Assembly (NCBI RefSeq): GCF_022458985.1
Contig: NC_061777.1
Location: 8,410,668-8,474,667 of the forward strand
From: Mugil cephalus
Taxonomy: Eukaryota; Chordata; Actinopteri; Mugiliformes; Mugilidae
DNA: 64,000 nucleotides
Direction: 5' to 3'
The notes below the pieces were generated by a model. It did no database searches. It worked only from the letters and a program-made list of their open reading frames with translations, and had not been told where the DNA came from. The position numbers and the translations under genes were made by a program. Position 1 is the stretch's first letter. Every line of letters starts with the position of its first letter. This document shows positions 62,601 to 64,000 of this stretch, one piece after another.

Positions 62601-64000
62601 TGTGAAGGAGCTCAGTATTGAAAAGGCAAGTTTTACACTTGAATTACACATATCTCTATCTGGAGTTAGGAGTTATGTCTGAAATCCTTATTATTTATCT
62701 GTGTTTGTGCCTCCAGGGTGTGAAGGAGGTGGTGGACACCTGGGAAAACATGAAATTCAGCCTGCAGCCCTACTTCCTAGGTACACAGGAGCATTGCTCC
62801 ATTCTGGGTGCGGTGGATGAGATCCAGCTGAATGTGGACAACGATCTCATGAACTTACAGAGCATGGCTGGCAGCCGTTTTGTTGGGCCTTTCCTTGGCA
62901 TCATACGGCAATGGGAAAAAGATTTGTCCCTTATCAGTGAGACAATAGAGGTCAGTTAGGGGGGATGAATTCTCCATAGCACTTTAGCTGGTCCACAAAG
63001 CCTTTAATAATAATAAAAAATATTTCTTGCTCAGGTATGGTTGTTGGTTCAACGAAAATGGATGTACCTGGGGAGCATATTCATCGGTGGAGACATTCGC
63101 TCAGAGTTGCCCGAGGATGCTAAGAAATTTGATAACATACACAAAGAATTTAAGACTGTGAGTGTTGTAATAATATTAGCTTGATGAAATCAACGTTATC
63201 CATTACTGAACATGTCAAAGTCATGTATTTTTCTCCTTTTTTCTATAGTTAATGAGTAACACAGAACAGGGTCCAAACATTAAGCAGTGTTGCCTCAGTC
63301 CCAACCGACTAACGGACCTGCAGGCCCTGAGTGATGATCTAGAAAGGTGCCAGAAGAGTCTCAATGACTACCTGGACTCAAAGCGGAATGCATTTCCTCG
63401 CTTCTTTTTCATTTCTGATGACGAACTGCTCATCATTCTTGGGAGTAGTGACCCTGCCTGTGTCCAGGAGCACATGATCAAGGTATCCTTGCACCACAGA
63501 CGATGGAAAAGGAATCAAAAACACATTACAGAATCTGTGCATGCCATGTGTGAATAAACACTTTGATATGATTTATTCTTTTCTTGCTCAAGATGTATGA
63601 CAACATAGCTTCTCTGAGATTTGATGTGGGAAGCAAAGGGGATACAGTAGTTGGAGCTATGGTGTCGGCTGAGGGTGAGGTGATGGAGCTGAGGAAACCT
63701 GTGCCAGTAGAGGGCAGAGCAGAAGAGTGGATGATGGGGGTACTAATGGAAATGAGGAAGACTAATAGGCTCATCACCAAGGAGGCAATCTTCTATTACT
63801 GTCAAGACAGGAGTAGGTGTGTGTACATATTATGCGTGTGTGAGCAACAGTCAATAATGTGTCATGGGCAAGAGAAAAATTGTCCCATTGTTCTCATGTT
63901 TCTCAGGGTCGATTGGATGTTCCTGTACCAGGGCATGGTGGTGCTGGCTGCAAACCAAGCGTGGTGGACCTGGGAGGTAGAGGACGTCTTTAAAAATGTG
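53673..64000 (+). CDS. dnah10: Axonemal dynein heavy chain 10, 5' part
   Basis: Motor subunit of inner-arm dynein in motile cilia and flagella. Visible coding exons: 53673-53904, 54271-54320, 55725-55833, 55912-56027, 56172-56385, 56603-56760, 56957-57187, 57367-57557, 57667-57865, 58041-58235, 58402-58572, 58795-58971, 59090-59245, 59340-59506, 59595-59746, 59829-59993, 60090-60297, 60411-60567, 60680-61153, 61243-61401, 61475-61591, 61672-61774, 61872-62050, 62157-62368, 62469-62625, 62717-62950, 63035-63157, 63249-63482, 63593-63816, 63907-64000 (cut by window end). They join in frame for 1786 codons of a family of about 4,500. The N-terminal tail (DHC_N1) is followed by the linker (DHC_N2), where SIFIGGDIRSELPEDAKKF, DSKRNAFPRFFFISDDELL and VDWMFLYQGMVVLAA are family hallmarks best matching DNAH10. 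The AAA ring and P-loops lie beyond the window. The ATG at 53673 is the first in frame with the exon; a non-coding exon upstream is possible. Confidence 0.87.
54367..55635 (-). mobile_element. Tc1-like transposon in dnah10 intron 2
   Basis: Inverted termini ACAGTCCCTGACAAAAGTC on the left and, on the opposite strand, the same ACAGTCCCTGACAAAAGT on the right bound a 1.27-kb element flanked by TA. On the minus strand the interior encodes the transposase C-terminal half around DWPAQSPDLNIIEHIWGKMK, which holds the third catalytic acidic residue of the DDE site. Frameshifts, stops and deletions elsewhere inactivate it. It sits antisense to dnah10 between exons 2 and 3 (intron 54321-55724). Confidence 0.85.
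62626..62716 (+). other. GC-AG intron in dnah10
   Basis: The exon ends GAAAAG at 62625 and the intron begins GCAAGT rather than GTAAGT, then ends CTCCAG at 62716. Frame and the family sequence (IEK joined to GVKEV) are kept only with this boundary. Apart from the C the donor matches the consensus well, as is usual for the minor class of GC-AG introns spliced by the major spliceosome. Confidence 0.85.

Overview
The window is vertebrate nuclear DNA, almost certainly from a ray-finned (teleost) fish. Genes are split by GT-AG introns. Intergenic DNA is AT-rich with many microsatellites. Decayed Tc1-like, hAT-like and non-LTR elements of the kind common in teleosts are scattered through it. I see no bacterial, viral or CRISPR features.

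Layout. 1-1045 looks like the 3' end of an upstream plus-strand gene (scamp1 is a guess from mammalian gene order). lhfpl2 lies on the minus strand (coding 5140-2970, two coding exons, 222 aa); a candidate non-coding first exon and promoter sit near 13.6-13.85 kb. 14-22.5 kb has no gene I can support. Two complete tandem betaine-homocysteine methyltransferase genes follow on the plus strand (22609-24771 and 25387-29026), each with eight exons. 29.3-41.6 kb is repeat-rich and holds a Tc1-like remnant interrupted by a non-autonomous hAT-like element with an 8-bp target duplication, a LINE 3' end, and a candidate promoter near 33.4-33.65 kb that may serve the next gene. A LIFR/OSMR-type class I cytokine receptor (41762-48845, sixteen coding exons, 996 aa) comes next with a roughly 3-kb 3' UTR. 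The last gene is the 5' part of an axonemal dynein heavy chain, best matched to dnah10 (53673 to beyond 64000, thirty coding exons, 1786 codons visible), with a near-perfect RFX X-box about 155 bp upstream of its ATG.

The genes do not form one pathway. lhfpl2 encodes a tetraspan membrane protein, the bhmt pair handles betaine and methionine metabolism, the receptor signals through JAK/STAT, and the dynein powers cilia. LHFPL2 and BHMT are also near neighbours in mammals, so that part is conserved synteny. Exon boundaries were called by eye from splice signals; all coding exons keep frame across every junction. The most notable observations are the local near-identity (gene conversion) between the bhmt copies, the X-box, a GC-AG intron in the dynein gene, the receptor architecture, a perfect 36-bp palindrome, and the dated transposon insertions. 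I did not find a convincing previously undescribed system.
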